The notes: generated by a model not told the origin, from the letters alone. 64,000 nucleotides of DNA from an uncultured Collinsella sp. (GCA_902491395.1 CABUHO010000009.1:1-64000); one strand, 5' to 3'; counted from the stretch's first letter, positions 1 to 8,664 are shown. Numbers and translations are program-made.

Positions 1-1
1 G

Positions 2-136
2 TTCCCGACAACCTACGTTATCGACCAGAACGGCAACATCGTAGGGGAGCCCATCGTGGGCGCCATCAGCTCCGCCGAGCAGCGCGCAGCACTCGACAAG
101 CTTATCGACCAGGCGATTGCGAATAGCGAGCAGTAG
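2..136 (+). CDS. Thioredoxin-like (TlpA/redoxin) protein, C-terminal fragment
   Basis: Only the last 44 codons are inside the window; the gene begins upstream. The residues F-P-T-T-Y-V-I-D-x-x-G resemble the cis-proline strand of TlpA/thioredoxin-fold proteins, where the proline packs against the CXXC site, which would lie outside the window. The tail (EQRAALDKLI) fits the closing helix of that fold. Proteins of this class usually act outside the membrane in disulfide exchange or cytochrome maturation. The frame ends in TAG and is followed after about 80 bases by a hairpin terminator. The family call rests on one motif, so it is moderate. Confidence 0.6.
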   Translation, partial: FPTTYVIDQNGNIVGEPIVGAISSAEQRAALDKLIDQAIANSEQ

Positions 137-215
137 AAAACGCGTAAAGCATAGCGAGGATCGTGGGCCGCTGTGCGAAGTAGTCCGCTACCTTTCAAGA
201 TAAGCTCCACCATAT

Positions 216-240
216 AGAGGTCCCGCTCGGGACCTCTTCT
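216..240. terminator. Hairpin terminator
   Basis: Perfect 9-bp inverted repeat (216-224 with 229-237) with a 4-base loop, followed by TCTTTTG. It lies between the thioredoxin-like gene end and the ABC transporter gene and probably ends the former. Confidence 0.65.
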
Positions 241-389
241 TTTGGGCGCCGTCCCGTTCGTTTTTGGCGCGGTTCGTTACATTCCTCACTGGCGCCGGCA
301 AAAAATGGGGATAGAGTAGGACAAACGCGTCGAATACGAACGGCGGGGGAGAGCGGGCGAGCGTGCCCGCGCGGGAGAGGTTGCCGTCC

Positions 390-3300
390 ATGCTGGAGCT
401 CAAGGATATCTGCAAAAGATACGTTACGCAGTCATTTACGCAGGTGGCGCTCGACAGCGTAAGTCTGTCCTTTCGCGATAACGAGTTCGTGGCCATTCTG
501 GGTCCCTCGGGCTCGGGTAAAACTACGATGCTCAACGTTATCGGCGGACTCGATCATTTCGATTCCGGTGACCTGCTCATCGATGGCATCTCGACCAAGG
601 ACTTCCGTGACCGCGATTGGGACGCCTATCGTAACAACCGCATCGGCTTTGTGTTCCAGAGCTATAACCTCATTCCGCATCAGACCATTTTGGAAAACGT
701 GGAGCTGGCGCTGACGCTCACGGGCGTAGGGCATGCCGAGCGCCGCCAGCGTGCACGCGAGGCGTTGGAGAAAGTCGGCCTGGGCGAGCACGTTAACAAG
801 CGCCCGAGCCAGCTATCGGGCGGGCAGATGCAGCGCGTGGCCATTGCCCGCGCCCTGATCAACGACCCCGAGATCGTGCTGGCTGACGAGCCGACCGGCG
901 CCTTGGACTCAATGACATCCGTACAGGTCATGGATCTGCTCAAGGACGTGGCGCGCGACCGCCTGGTCATCATGGTCACGCATAATCCCGAGCTGGCGTA
1001 CAAGTACGCCACGCGCATCGTCAACCTGGCGGACGGCAAGATTACCGACGATTCCGATCCTTTTGATGTTGCCAAGGCCACGCGCCGCGAGGCCAAGCCT
1101 ACGCGCAAAACCTCGATGAGCTTTGTGACAGCGCTGGGGCTTTCTGCCCGAAACCTTATGACCAAAAAGGGTCGTACGGCCATGACGGCCTTTGCGGGGT
1201 CGATTGGCATTATCGGTATTGCGGCAATCCTGGCGCTCTCCAATGGCGTGAACAATTACATCAAAAAGGTCGAGGAGGATACGCTCTCGAGCTACCCGCT
1301 TACGATCTCCAAGCAGGACTACGACCTGTCGTCCATGATGAGCGGACAGGGAACCACGGATGATGGCTCGTCTGAAAGCGTGGATTCGTCCGACGACAGT
1401 GCCGGCGGCAAGGCTCTGGGAACCGATAAGATCCCCGTGGTCACGGCCGTAAAGGACATGTTTGCAAGTGTTAAGTCCAACGACATGACGAGCTTTAAGG
1501 CATGGCTCGATGCCGGTGGCGATGGCATCGATAAAGAAGTCAATGCCATCCAGTACGGTTATGGCGTGACGCCGGTTGTCTATCGTGCGGGTAAGGGTGA
1601 CGAGAAGCCCGTTCGACTTGTTCCCAACGCTATGACCGAGGCCATGAGCGGAGGCGCGAGCTCGGCGGCAACGGTGAGCATGGAATCCATGGGAACCTCG
1701 GTCTTTAACGAGATGATTGACGACCAGAGCTTGCTCGACAGCCAGTACGATGTCGTCGCCGGTCATTGGCCCACGTCTGCCAACGAAGCCGTGATGGTGC
1801 TTTCGAGCCGCGGTACGGTGGGCGACTACACGCTCTACAGCATCGGTGCGCTGGATATCAATGAGCTCAACGACCTGGTTAACAGCGCCATGGCGGCCGA
1901 CGGTGGGGTCGAAACGCCCGAGACCGGCACCGACTTTACCTATGACGATGCGCTGTCCACGACGTTTAAGGTGCTGTCGCCGGCCGATGCCTATCGCAAA
2001 AACGAAGAGACCGGCATGTGGACTGACATGTCTGGCGACGCCGACTTTATGGCAGCCAAGGTTGCCGACGGTATCGACGTGCACATTGTGGGCGTGGTGC
2101 GACCTAACGAGACCGCCAACGCGAGCGCGTTGTCCCCGGGCATTGCCTATACGCATGCGCTGACTCGCCAGCTTATGGAGCGCGCCGCCAATTCGCAGAT
2201 CGTAAAAGAGCAACTTGCCCATCCCGAGACGGATGTCTTTACGGGCAAGTCTTTCGATGAACTGCAGGGCGAGGCCAAGCAAGGCGTGGATCTTGGCAGC
2301 ATGTTCAGTGTGGACGAGGCGGCGCTCAAGAGCGCGTTCTCGTTCGATACCTCCGCGCTCTCGGGTGTTGCCGGCGGTATGGACCTGTCGGGTCTTGACT
2401 TGTCCGGGCTGGACATTGACCTTTCGGGTGTTGGGAAGGACATCGACTTCAGCGACATCATGGCCAAAGCGCCAACCCCAGATTTTTCGGGTATCTTTGA
2501 CGGTCTGGAACTCACGCCCGAGCAAATGAAGCAGGTGGGAACACTAGCCAACCAGCTGTTTGAGGGCTTTTTGCAGTCTGATCAGTTTAAGGCGCTGTCG
2601 CCCGAAGACCTTAAGGACGCGTCAAAGCTCGCTACCGCATTCTCGGCGTATCTTGAGAATGATGCTGCGGCCCAGCAAATCCTGGCCCAGCTCAAGGCCC
2701 TCGGCGGCAATGCCCTGGCAGAGCGCCTGCAACAGGCGATGACCGACTATGTGCAAAAGCAACTGGCTCCGTATCTGCAGCAGGCTATGGATCAGGTGAT
2801 GAAGGCAATCAGCGAGCAGATAGCGTCGACGGTATCGTCCCAGCTCAAGGCGGGCGCGGCAGGGCTCATGGACCAGATGGCGACGCAGATGTCTTCGAGT
2901 TTTGCCAACCTGGCGAGCGCCATGCACGTGGATGCGAGTGCCTTTGCTCATGCCATCCACTTCAACATGGACGCCGAGGATCTGAGCTCGCTCATGATGA
3001 GCTATGCGAAGGCGTCGAAGCTCACCTACGACAACAACCTGACCACGTTGGGCTATGCGGACGAGGCCGACCCCATCTCGGTCAAGATCTTCCCGCGCGA
3101 CTTTGAGGCCAAGGAGCGCGTGCTCGATCACATCGATGCGTACAACAAGCAGGTCAAAACCGCTGGCCACGATGAACAGGCAATCTCGTACACCGACTAC
3201 ATGGGTATCATCATGGGTTCGGTGACCGACATCGTGAACACCATCAGCTTGGTGCTCATCGCATTCGTGAGCATCAGCCTGGTCGTGAGCTCCATCATGA

Positions 3301-3644
3301 TCGGCATCATCACCTACATCAGCGTACTGGAGCGCAAAAAGGAGATTGGCATCCTGCGCGCGATCGGCGCGTCAAAGCGCAACGTGGCCAACGTATTCAA
3401 TGCCGAGACCTTTATTGAAGGCCTCATTGCCGGCGTCTTTGCTATTGTCGTCGTGGTGCTCGCGAGCTTCCCAGTCAATGCCTGGGCGCTTGCGGCCAAG
3501 CAGGTCCCCAACCTGATGAGCCTGCCCGTGCAGGATGCGCTGGTGCTCATCGCGATTTCGGTGCTGTTGACGGTTGTCGCCGGCCTGCTGCCGGCCCGTA
3601 ACGCATCCAAGAAAGACCCCGTAGAAGCCCTACGCTCCGAATAA
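390..3644 (+). CDS. MacB/FtsX-type ABC transporter, ATPase fused to permease with large ectodomain
   Basis: A single protein of 1084 residues. The N-terminal 230 residues are a LolD/MacB-type ATPase: Walker A GPSGSGKT (about 38-45), signature LSGGQMQR, Walker B IVLADEPTGALDS, H-loop VTHNPE. A membrane helix near 260-285 follows, then a very long extracytoplasmic part to about 945, and three C-terminal helices of FtsX type with the EIGILRAIGAS motif after the first. The ectodomain holds a short DLSGLDLSGLD-like repeat (about 665-687) and an Ala/Gln-rich helical stretch. Such proteins act as mechanotransmission machines or export peptides rather than move ions. The start is ATG 390, with GGGAGAGG at 373-380; an in-frame GTG at 363 has no such site. 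No partner adaptor gene is next to it. Substrate unknown. Confidence 0.88.
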   Translation: MLELKDICKRYVTQSFTQVALDSVSLSFRDNEFVAILGPSGSGKTTMLNVIGGLDHFDSGDLLIDGISTKDFRDRDWDAYRNNRIGFVFQSYNLIPHQTILENVELALTLTGVGHAERRQRAREALEKVGLGEHVNKRPSQLSGGQMQRVAIARALINDPEIVLADEPTGALDSMTSVQVMDLLKDVARDRLVIMVTHNPELAYKYATRIVNLADGKITDDSDPFDVAKATRREAKPTRKTSMSFVTALGLSARNLMTKKGRTAMTAFAGSIGIIGIAAILALSNGVNNYIKKVEEDTLSSYPLTISKQDYDLSSMMSGQGTTDDGSSESVDSSDDSAGGKALGTDKIPVVTAVKDMFASVKSNDMTSFKAWLDAGGDGIDKEVNAIQYGYGVTPVVYRAGKGDEKPVRLVPNAMTEAMSGGASSAATVSMESMGTSVFNEMIDDQSLLDSQYDVVAGHWPTSANEAVMVLSSRGTVGDYTLYSIGALDINELNDLVNSAMAADGGVETPETGTDFTYDDALSTTFKVLSPADAYRKNEETGMWTDMSGDADFMAAKVADGIDVHIVGVVRPNETANASALSPGIAYTHALTRQLMERAANSQIVKEQLAHPETDVFTGKSFDELQGEAKQGVDLGSMFSVDEAALKSAFSFDTSALSGVAGGMDLSGLDLSGLDIDLSGVGKDIDFSDIMAKAPTPDFSGIFDGLELTPEQMKQVGTLANQLFEGFLQSDQFKALSPEDLKDASKLATAFSAYLENDAAAQQILAQLKALGGNALAERLQQAMTDYVQKQLAPYLQQAMDQVMKAISEQIASTVSSQLKAGAAGLMDQMATQMSSSFANLASAMHVDASAFAHAIHFNMDAEDLSSLMMSYAKASKLTYDNNLTTLGYADEADPISVKIFPRDFEAKERVLDHIDAYNKQVKTAGHDEQAISYTDYMGIIMGSVTDIVNTISLVLIAFVSISLVVSSIMIGIITYISVLERKKEIGILRAIGASKRNVANVFNAETFIEGLIAGVFAIVVVVLASFPVNAWALAAKQVPNLMSLPVQDALVLIAISVLLTVVAGLLPARNASKKDPVEALRSE

Positions 3645-3675
3645 TGTGACAAAGGGACAGCCCCTTTGTCACATT
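3643..3675. repeat. Palindromic repeat family A, copy 1
   Basis: AATGTGACAAAGGG is repeated in reverse as CCCTTTGTCACATT with a 5-base centre. It begins on the last bases of the ABC gene's TAA codon and sits between two convergent genes, so it may serve as a bidirectional terminator. Four further copies occur at 5028, 42831, 46559 and 47814. Confidence 0.85.
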
Positions 3676-3688
3676 CATCTCCCTGCAC

Positions 3689-4822
3689 CTAGTTCGTTTT
3701 GCCCATCAGCGTGATGCGGATGGTTGGGTGGGTGTACTCGTCAAATTCGTCCTCGGGGTCCGTATCAAACGAGTGATACGTTTTGACGGGTCCGTCACTC
3801 GTCCTGATAGAGAATCTCTCGTAGAGCGAGCCGTTCAAAAAGGCCTGCCTAAACTCTTCGGGGAGCTTTTGCGGTGCTAGGAGCTCGGGGCTTGCGGTCT
3901 TGACGTCTATGGTCTGGACGACAGAGGAAAGCTCGTCAAGGTCGAGTTCGATGCGGGCGAGGTTGTCCTCGAGGCTCGCATCGGGGTCGATCTCTGCCGC
4001 GTAGCTCACTTCCGTGAGCGTCCCCTTGTTGTCAAAATCCAGGTACGTATAGGTCTTCTGAGCATCGGAGTCACCGTCGTGCAGATAGCCACGGACGTGA
4101 TAGCCGTAGTCTTGATATCGCTCGTAGGGGTCATCGGCGGACACGTACTCGCATGAGGGCTCGAGCGCCTTGCGAGCGATGGCGATCTGCTCGGCCGCGG
4201 CCGCGGCGTTTTCTTGCATCTCGATGTTTCCCTGCGCCAGCTGTGGGATATAGGCGCCGCACACGATTGCGAGGGGCAGCGCCACAAGCGCGACGATCCA
4301 CTTTTTTGCATGGGGGATAGGTACGCCACAGGCCTCTGCCATGGCCTTCGCGTTGGCAAAGCTCTCGGCAAGCACGTCTGCCGCGGTGGCGACAGCGCCT
4401 ACGGCAGCGGCGACTTCTGCCGCGCCGCCTAGGTTGCGTGCAGCCTCATTGTCGCTGTTCTTGAGCAGGCGTGCGGCGGCCTGCGTGCCAACAACGCCTG
4501 CGATCTGTGCCGAGCGGTTTTTCTCGCTCTGCTCGACGGCGAGCCGGTACTGCATTTCCTTCCATTGCTTGCCACGCATGCCAAAGCGCGGGGCGAGAGC
4601 GCAATAGCAGAATATGACGAGCTCGATGGCGGTGAGCACCAAGGCGGTCATCATGCCCGTCTCTTGAAAGCCTTCGTGATGGAAGACGATGTCGTCGATC
4701 ATTTCGAAGGGAATGATCGATAAGGGCAGCACGAATGCCATGGCAAGCGCCGCTCCGGCAACCTTGGGGCAGATGCAGTATCGCTGGATGCGCTTACGTT
4801 CTTGTTCGGAGAGTGCTGCCAT
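3689..4822 (-). CDS. Hypothetical membrane protein
   Basis: A 377-residue protein I do not recognise. Three hydrophobic segments are visible: near residues 20-42, 58-75 and 172-192. Between the second and third is an Ala-rich cytoplasmic-type stretch (about 95-165). After the third helix comes a soluble C-terminal half, rich in Asp, Glu and Tyr, that ends in TIRITLMGKTN and probably faces outside. ATG 4822 has AAGGA seven bases before it. The gene is convergent with the ABC transporter gene, with a family A repeat between them. No catalytic motif is evident, and nothing nearby suggests a function. Confidence 0.7.
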   Translation of the reverse strand: MAALSEQERKRIQRYCICPKVAGAALAMAFVLPLSIIPFEMIDDIVFHHEGFQETGMMTALVLTAIELVIFCYCALAPRFGMRGKQWKEMQYRLAVEQSEKNRSAQIAGVVGTQAAARLLKNSDNEAARNLGGAAEVAAAVGAVATAADVLAESFANAKAMAEACGVPIPHAKKWIVALVALPLAIVCGAYIPQLAQGNIEMQENAAAAAEQIAIARKALEPSCEYVSADDPYERYQDYGYHVRGYLHDGDSDAQKTYTYLDFDNKGTLTEVSYAAEIDPDASLEDNLARIELDLDELSSVVQTIDVKTASPELLAPQKLPEEFRQAFLNGSLYERFSIRTSDGPVKTYHSFDTDPEDEFDEYTHPTIRITLMGKTN

Positions 4823-4943
4823 GGCTGGTCCTTGGTGTCGTGGCGGTCGTTGTGGCGCGATGCCGTCATATGTGACTCAGTATAGAGAATCCCGCCATCG
4901 GTGAGCGCAGGTCATACGGCAAAAGTGCCACGACAGCCCTGGT

Positions 4944-4991
4944 TTAGAGCGGCTGCTCCTGTGCCCACGCGATGATGCCGCCCGATACGTA
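4944..4991 (-). pseudogene. Glutaredoxin-like 3' remnant
   Basis: The minus strand reads YVSGGIIAWAQEQPL-stop. This matches the last residues of the intact glutaredoxin-like gene at 12723-12968 (YESSDIIAWAQKSLL), at both protein and DNA level. No upstream coding sequence remains: the frame is lost just before the tyrosine codon, and a family A repeat starts 37 bases further on. It is best read as the tail of a deleted paralogue. Confidence 0.5.
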
Positions 4992-5027
4992 TGTGTGCCA
5001 AAATAAACAGCCGAATGATGATTTGCA

Positions 5028-5060
5028 AATGTGACAAAGGGACAGTCCCTTTGTCACATT
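5028..5060. repeat. Palindromic repeat family A, copy 2
   Basis: AATGTGACAAAGGGA with its reverse complement TCCCTTTGTCACATT around a 3-base centre. It ends 13 bases before the start codon of the dihydrouridine synthase gene, so it would lie in that gene's 5' leader or between it and the decayed glutaredoxin tail. Confidence 0.85.
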
Positions 5061-5073
5061 GATGTGAGAATGG

Positions 5074-6033
5074 ATGTCGATGTATTTATCGCTGGCCCCT
5101 ATGGAGGGGATTACCGGGCATGTGTTCCGTCGCGTGCATGCGGAGTGTTTCGGTGCGCTCGATTGTTATTACACGCCGTTTTTGCCGCCGCCACGGGTGG
5201 GCAACCGCTTTGGCGGTAAGGCATATAAAGAGGTCGATCCCGCCAATAACCAGGGGCTCAACGTGGTGCCTCAGCTGATGTCCAAGAACGCGGACGAGTT
5301 TGTGTGGGCGGCGCAGGTGCTCGCCGACATGGGTTACCGCGAGGTCAATCTCAACCTTGGCTGCCCCTCGGGCACGGTTGTCGCCAAGGGGAAGGGTTCG
5401 GGCTTTCTGCGCAATCTGGACGAGCTCGAGGTGTTCTTGAGTGACGTGTGCGAGCGCTCGCCATTGCCGGTGTCGGTCAAGACCAGGCTGGGGTTGGAAA
5501 GCGACGACGAATACGAGCGCGTACTCGACCTCTATTGCCGCATGCCGCTGGCAGAGCTGATCGTGCATCCGCGCGTGCAAAAGGACCGCTATACGGGCTC
5601 GCCGCGCAAGGAGTTTTACGGCGAGACACTGGAGCGGGCGCCGTTTCCCGTGGCCTACAACGGTGACATCTTTGATCTTGAGGACATGGATGCGCTGGTG
5701 GAAGCCTATCCCGGAACGCGTCACGTAATGTTGGGGCGCGGCTTGCTTGCGAACCCCGCGCTGGCTCGCATGGTTAAGGGCGGCCCTACTGCCACGGCAA
5801 CTGAACTGCAGCGTTTCCACGACACGCTGTTTGCGGCGTATGCAGAAGAGATTGGCGGCAACGCGGTCTTTCGCATGAAGGAGTGGTGGTTCTACGCCAA
5901 ATGCGCCTTCGCCGATCCCGCTACCGTTCACAAGATCGTGCGCAAGACCAAAAAGGTCGACGAATACCGCGCCGCCGTCGAGCGCGTCTTTCGCGAACAA
6001 CCGCTCGCGCCCATAGCCCGCTTTTGCGGCTAA
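5074..6033 (+). CDS. dus: tRNA-dihydrouridine synthase family protein
   Basis: A 319-residue flavoprotein of the Dus family, which reduces uridines in the D-loop of tRNA using FMN and NADPH. Visible family motifs are LAPMEGIT at the N-terminus, NLGCPSGTV with the catalytic cysteine at about residue 97, VKTRLG, IVHPRVQKDRYTG (tRNA/FMN binding), YNGDIFD and MLGRGLLANP (phosphate binding). The length is near the lower end for the family. ATG 5074 is used here; ATG 5080 (MYLSLAPMEG) is also possible and neither has a strong ribosome site. It stands alone between repeat copies. Which uridine position it modifies cannot be read from the sequence. Confidence 0.9.
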   Translation: MSMYLSLAPMEGITGHVFRRVHAECFGALDCYYTPFLPPPRVGNRFGGKAYKEVDPANNQGLNVVPQLMSKNADEFVWAAQVLADMGYREVNLNLGCPSGTVVAKGKGSGFLRNLDELEVFLSDVCERSPLPVSVKTRLGLESDDEYERVLDLYCRMPLAELIVHPRVQKDRYTGSPRKEFYGETLERAPFPVAYNGDIFDLEDMDALVEAYPGTRHVMLGRGLLANPALARMVKGGPTATATELQRFHDTLFAAYAEEIGGNAVFRMKEWWFYAKCAFADPATVHKIVRKTKKVDEYRAAVERVFREQPLAPIARFCG

Positions 6034-6036
6034 ATG

Positions 6037-6092
6037 TAGTCGTTGGGGACGTTCTTTAACGACTAGTCATTTAAGAACGTTCCCAATGACTA
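6037..6092. repeat. Palindromic repeat family B, copy 1
   Basis: TAGTCGTTGGGGACGTTCTT, a short centre containing CGACTAGTCATT, then the near reverse complement AAGAACGTTCCCAATGACTA. It lies between the convergent dus and sirtuin genes. Other copies are at 10396, 22752 and 37023, and a split copy is at 12588-12720. Confidence 0.85.
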
Positions 6093-6110
6093 TGTTGAGC
6101 ATCGGATTCG

Positions 6111-6995
6111 TCATCTGACGGCTTGGACGGCAAGTGCGTCCAGCACACGCCCTGCGTCGGCGTTGATTAGAATGCTGCGATCGGCGATTTCTGCCGGAGC
6201 GACTGCCTCGCCAAAATTGACGCATGTGTACGTTGCGAGCTCGTTTTTGGCGGTCATCTGCCAAAACGGGTATTTGATGATGACGGGCGTGTTGCCGCCT
6301 ACGCCAAGCTCCAAGAACAGGATGCGCATATTGCTGTGGCGGCGCAGGAAATCTTGGTAACGGTCGGCCGCGGCATACCAGCCCTTATCCTGCACAAACG
6401 TATCGTCGGCGCGCAGGTTCATCGTGAGCGGGGAGCCGCAATGGGGGCAACGGGGCACTAGCGTAGAAGGAATGCGCAGGTCTTCTTGGGCGGCGACCAT
6501 GTAATGTACGAGCTCTTCGTTGTCCCAAGTTTTCTGACAGCAGGGCTTGCTGCACTGAAATAGACCATAGTCGCCCTGCGTGTAAAAGAGTCGCTGTTTA
6601 TCGAAGCCGGCGCGTTGGAAGCAATGGTCTACGTTTGTGGTCAGCACAAAGTAATCTCGGTCGCGCAGCAGGCCCAAAAGCTGTTCGTAGATGGGCTTGG
6701 GTATGGGGTCATATCGGTTGCACATGATATAGCGGCTCCAAAATGCCCAGTATTCCTCGAGGGAGTCATAGGGGTAGAAACCGCCGGAGTACATGTCAGT
6801 AAAGCCGTAGCGTGCAGCGAAGTCGCCGAAGAGTTTCTCGAAGCGCTCGCCCGAATAGGTGTAGCCGGCAGCGGTGGAAAGACCTGCGCCCGCGCCGATT
6901 ATCACGGCGTCGGATGCATCGAGTGCGGCTCGGAGCTTAGCAATCTGCTTGGAGAAGGTCGCGGTAGATTGACTCGTCAGACGCGAGAAATACAT
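6111..6995 (-). CDS. Class M sirtuin (SirTM-type protein ADP-ribosyltransferase)
   Basis: A 294-residue Sir2-fold protein. GAGAGLSTAAG near residue 36 is the NAD-binding loop, TTNVDHCFQRAGF is the sirtuin TxNxDxxxxxAG motif, and the paired cysteines QCSKPC and CPHC form the zinc site. Large insertions and the wording of these motifs fit the SirTM branch, which ADP-ribosylates lipoylated proteins in operons with a zinc macrodomain protein. The gene overlaps the end of exactly such a macrodomain gene by 59 bases, and its ATG is preceded by TTAAGGTGATC inside that gene, so translation is probably coupled. The usual GcvH-like carrier and lipoate ligase genes are not next to it. Deacetylation cannot be excluded. 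Confidence 0.82.
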   Translation of the reverse strand: MYFSRLTSQSTATFSKQIAKLRAALDASDAVIIGAGAGLSTAAGYTYSGERFEKLFGDFAARYGFTDMYSGGFYPYDSLEEYWAFWSRYIMCNRYDPIPKPIYEQLLGLLRDRDYFVLTTNVDHCFQRAGFDKQRLFYTQGDYGLFQCSKPCCQKTWDNEELVHYMVAAQEDLRIPSTLVPRCPHCGSPLTMNLRADDTFVQDKGWYAAADRYQDFLRRHSNMRILFLELGVGGNTPVIIKYPFWQMTAKNELATYTCVNFGEAVAPAEIADRSILINADAGRVLDALAVQAVR

Positions 6996-7722
6996 TGAAG
7001 ATCACCTTAAGGTTGGGGTCGTTGTGGTCTAGATGATGACGAACGGCATCAATGGCAACGCGCGCGGCAGCTTGTTGGGGATAGCCAAAGACGCCCGTTG
7101 AGATGCAGCAGAATGCAAGCGTGTCGAGCTTTCGGCTTGTCGCTTCTTCCAGGCAGCTGGTGTAGCAACGGCGTAGCAGTAATTCCTCGCGCGGGCCAGG
7201 CTTATGGCTGGGCACGATGGGGCCGACGGTGTGAAAGATGTGGCTGCTCGGCAAGTTAAATGCCGGCGTGACTTTAACGCATGCGGTCGGTTCCTCGTGC
7301 CCTTGTTTGCACATGAGGCTGGCGCACGTCAGGCGCAGCTGCATGCCGGCGTATGCGTGGATGGCATTGTCGATGCAGTGGTGTCCCGGCACAAAACAGC
7401 CGAGCATTTGGCTGTTGGCGGCGTTGACGATGGCGTCGGCCTTAAGCAGCGTGATGTCGCCACGCCAGACGGCAATGCGATTGCAGTAGGGAAGCGTGCC
7501 GGCATCGGTTGCGCCGCCGCGCTCAACAAGCCGCTGCTGCAAGTAGGCATCCTGGATATCGAGCACCTCTGTCGCGAGCGCTTCGGGCGACCGCACGTTC
7601 ATGAGGGCCCTGAGCAAATCGCGCTGCTCGCCGGCTCCGGCGGGAACGGCAATGCCGCGTCCGTCCGCTCGCTCGTTGAGCAATGCATTGATAAGCCAAA
7701 TACGACGCTCGGCTTGATTCAT
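6937..7722 (-). CDS. Zinc-containing macrodomain ADP-ribosyl hydrolase
   Basis: A 261-residue protein with an N-terminal extension of about 95 residues and then a macrodomain: NAANSQMLGC, HHCIDNAIH and AGMQLR, followed by GYPQQAAARVA. The Cys and His residues in the first two motifs match the zinc ligands of Zn-Macro proteins, which remove ADP-ribose placed by the partner sirtuin. I start it at ATG 7722, seven bases after GGAGG; the frame stays open upstream to 7800 but without a ribosome site. It is the first gene of a two-gene operon with the sirtuin. Together they form an ADP-ribose write/erase pair; the target in this organism is not shown by the sequence. Confidence 0.85.
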   Translation of the reverse strand: MNQAERRIWLINALLNERADGRGIAVPAGAGEQRDLLRALMNVRSPEALATEVLDIQDAYLQQRLVERGGATDAGTLPYCNRIAVWRGDITLLKADAIVNAANSQMLGCFVPGHHCIDNAIHAYAGMQLRLTCASLMCKQGHEEPTACVKVTPAFNLPSSHIFHTVGPIVPSHKPGPREELLLRRCYTSCLEEATSRKLDTLAFCCISTGVFGYPQQAAARVAIDAVRHHLDHNDPNLKVIFNVFLASDESIYRDLLQADC

Positions 7723-7809
7723 GGCTGACCTCCTGTCCAATTGAGTTGGGCGTGTTTGACAGCAGTGTGCAACCCGGACCGCTTCTTCAAAAGAAGGCAC
7801 AAAAAGGTA

Positions 7810-7840
7810 AGCGCCGTGGAGCGGTATGCCCCACGGCGCT
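7810..7840 (-). terminator. Hairpin terminator after hxlR-type gene
   Basis: AGCGCCGTGG pairs with CCACGGCGCT around an 11-base centre. Read on the minus strand it is followed by TACCTTTTT. It separates the HxlR gene from the macrodomain operon, which lies on the same strand. Confidence 0.7.
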
Positions 7841-7863
7841 CAATTTGCAAAAGCCCGTAGCTG

Positions 7864-8196
7864 CTAGGAGCTTCGCACAAGCTGCTGGTAGTCGGTGCCC
7901 CATTCCACAAGAGAATCGATGATGGGCATAAGGCTTTGACCCAGCTCGCTCAGCGCGTATTCGGTACGGATGGGCGTTTCGGGAATGACGGTGCGCGTGA
8001 TAAGTCCCGCGGCATCCATTTCCTTTAGGTTTGACGAGAGCACCTTTTGACTGATGCCGGGAATAGAGCGATGTAGCGCGTTGAAGCCCAGGGGCTGCTC
8101 AATGAGCTGCTGGATGATATAGATTTTCCACTTGTTGCCAAAGAGCTGAAAACACGTGGCGACGGGGCAGGGAGGCAGTTCTTCTTTGGTGAGCAT
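7864..8196 (-). CDS. HxlR-family transcriptional regulator
   Basis: A compact 110-residue winged-helix protein. The sequence runs CPVATCFQLFGNKWKIYII, then FNALHRSIPGISQKVLSSNL (recognition helix) and the wing around IPETPIRTEYALSELGQSL, as in HxlR regulators, many of which sense electrophiles or redox state. Cys residues near positions 10 and 15 could be sensory. ATG 8196 follows GAGGTTACC. It is divergent from the Cys-rich repeat peptide cluster that starts 199 bases away, so it is a candidate regulator of that cluster. Family call firm; target inferred. Confidence 0.85.
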   Translation of the reverse strand: MLTKEELPPCPVATCFQLFGNKWKIYIIQQLIEQPLGFNALHRSIPGISQKVLSSNLKEMDAAGLITRTVIPETPIRTEYALSELGQSLMPIIDSLVEWGTDYQQLVRSS

Positions 8197-8394
8197 GGTA
8201 ACCTCGCAATCGGGTAGGTTGCTTGCATTATCGCAGCTGCTGGCGCCCGCGGCTACAACTTACTTTTTGGTAACTGGCTAATAGATTAGTGCCTTCTTTT
8301 GGGTGGGGTGCATTCCTCGCATGATGTGCTTAGGCGCAAAAGCGTCTACGTCCGGGCGGCTTCGCCCAGCCGCCCCCAATCGAAAGGAATTGCC

Positions 8395-8640
8395 ATGTCC
8401 GAGAATCTCGAGAACGTTGCCGCCTTCGCTTCTTGCGGTACCGCCGATCCCGCCCCTGCCTGCGGCTCCGCCGATCCCAAGGCCGCGCCGGCCTGTGGCA
8501 CCGCTTGCGGCTCCGTCGATCCCGCGGCTGCTCCTGCTTGCGGCTCCGCCGATCCTGCTGCCGCCCCTGCCTGCGGCTCCGCCGATCCCAAGGCTGCTCC
8601 GGCCTGCGGCACCGCTTGCGGCGCTGCGGACGCTCAGTAG
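8395..8640 (+). CDS. ACGX/CX3D-repeat RiPP precursor peptide
   Basis: An 81-residue peptide: a 13-residue Asn/Glu/Ala start, then a repeat region built from ACG-x-A-D-P blocks. It holds eight cysteines. Six are in CX3D motifs (Cys14, 23, 38, 49, 60, 75 with Asp18, 27, 42, 53, 64, 79) and two (Cys34, Cys71) are in CGTAC blocks. Every cysteine is followed by Gly. Such ACGX-repeat peptides occur beside SPASM-type radical SAM enzymes like the one two genes downstream. In freyrasin, a known ranthipeptide, Cys-to-Asp thioethers are made in CX3D motifs, so that chemistry is likely but unproven here. ATG 8395 has AAAGGAA upstream. Two other frames are also open because of the repeats and are not genes. 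Confidence 0.85.
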   Translation: MSENLENVAAFASCGTADPAPACGSADPKAAPACGTACGSVDPAAAPACGSADPAAAPACGSADPKAAPACGTACGAADAQ

Positions 8641-8664
8641 GCAATCGCTAGGAGGGGACTCGTA

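Noticed and set aside
909..2525. Long open frame on the minus strand inside the ABC transporter gene (538 codons)
   Set aside because: It is a shadow of high-G+C codons; no ribosome site, His/Arg-rich composition, and the plus-strand frame has clear homology.
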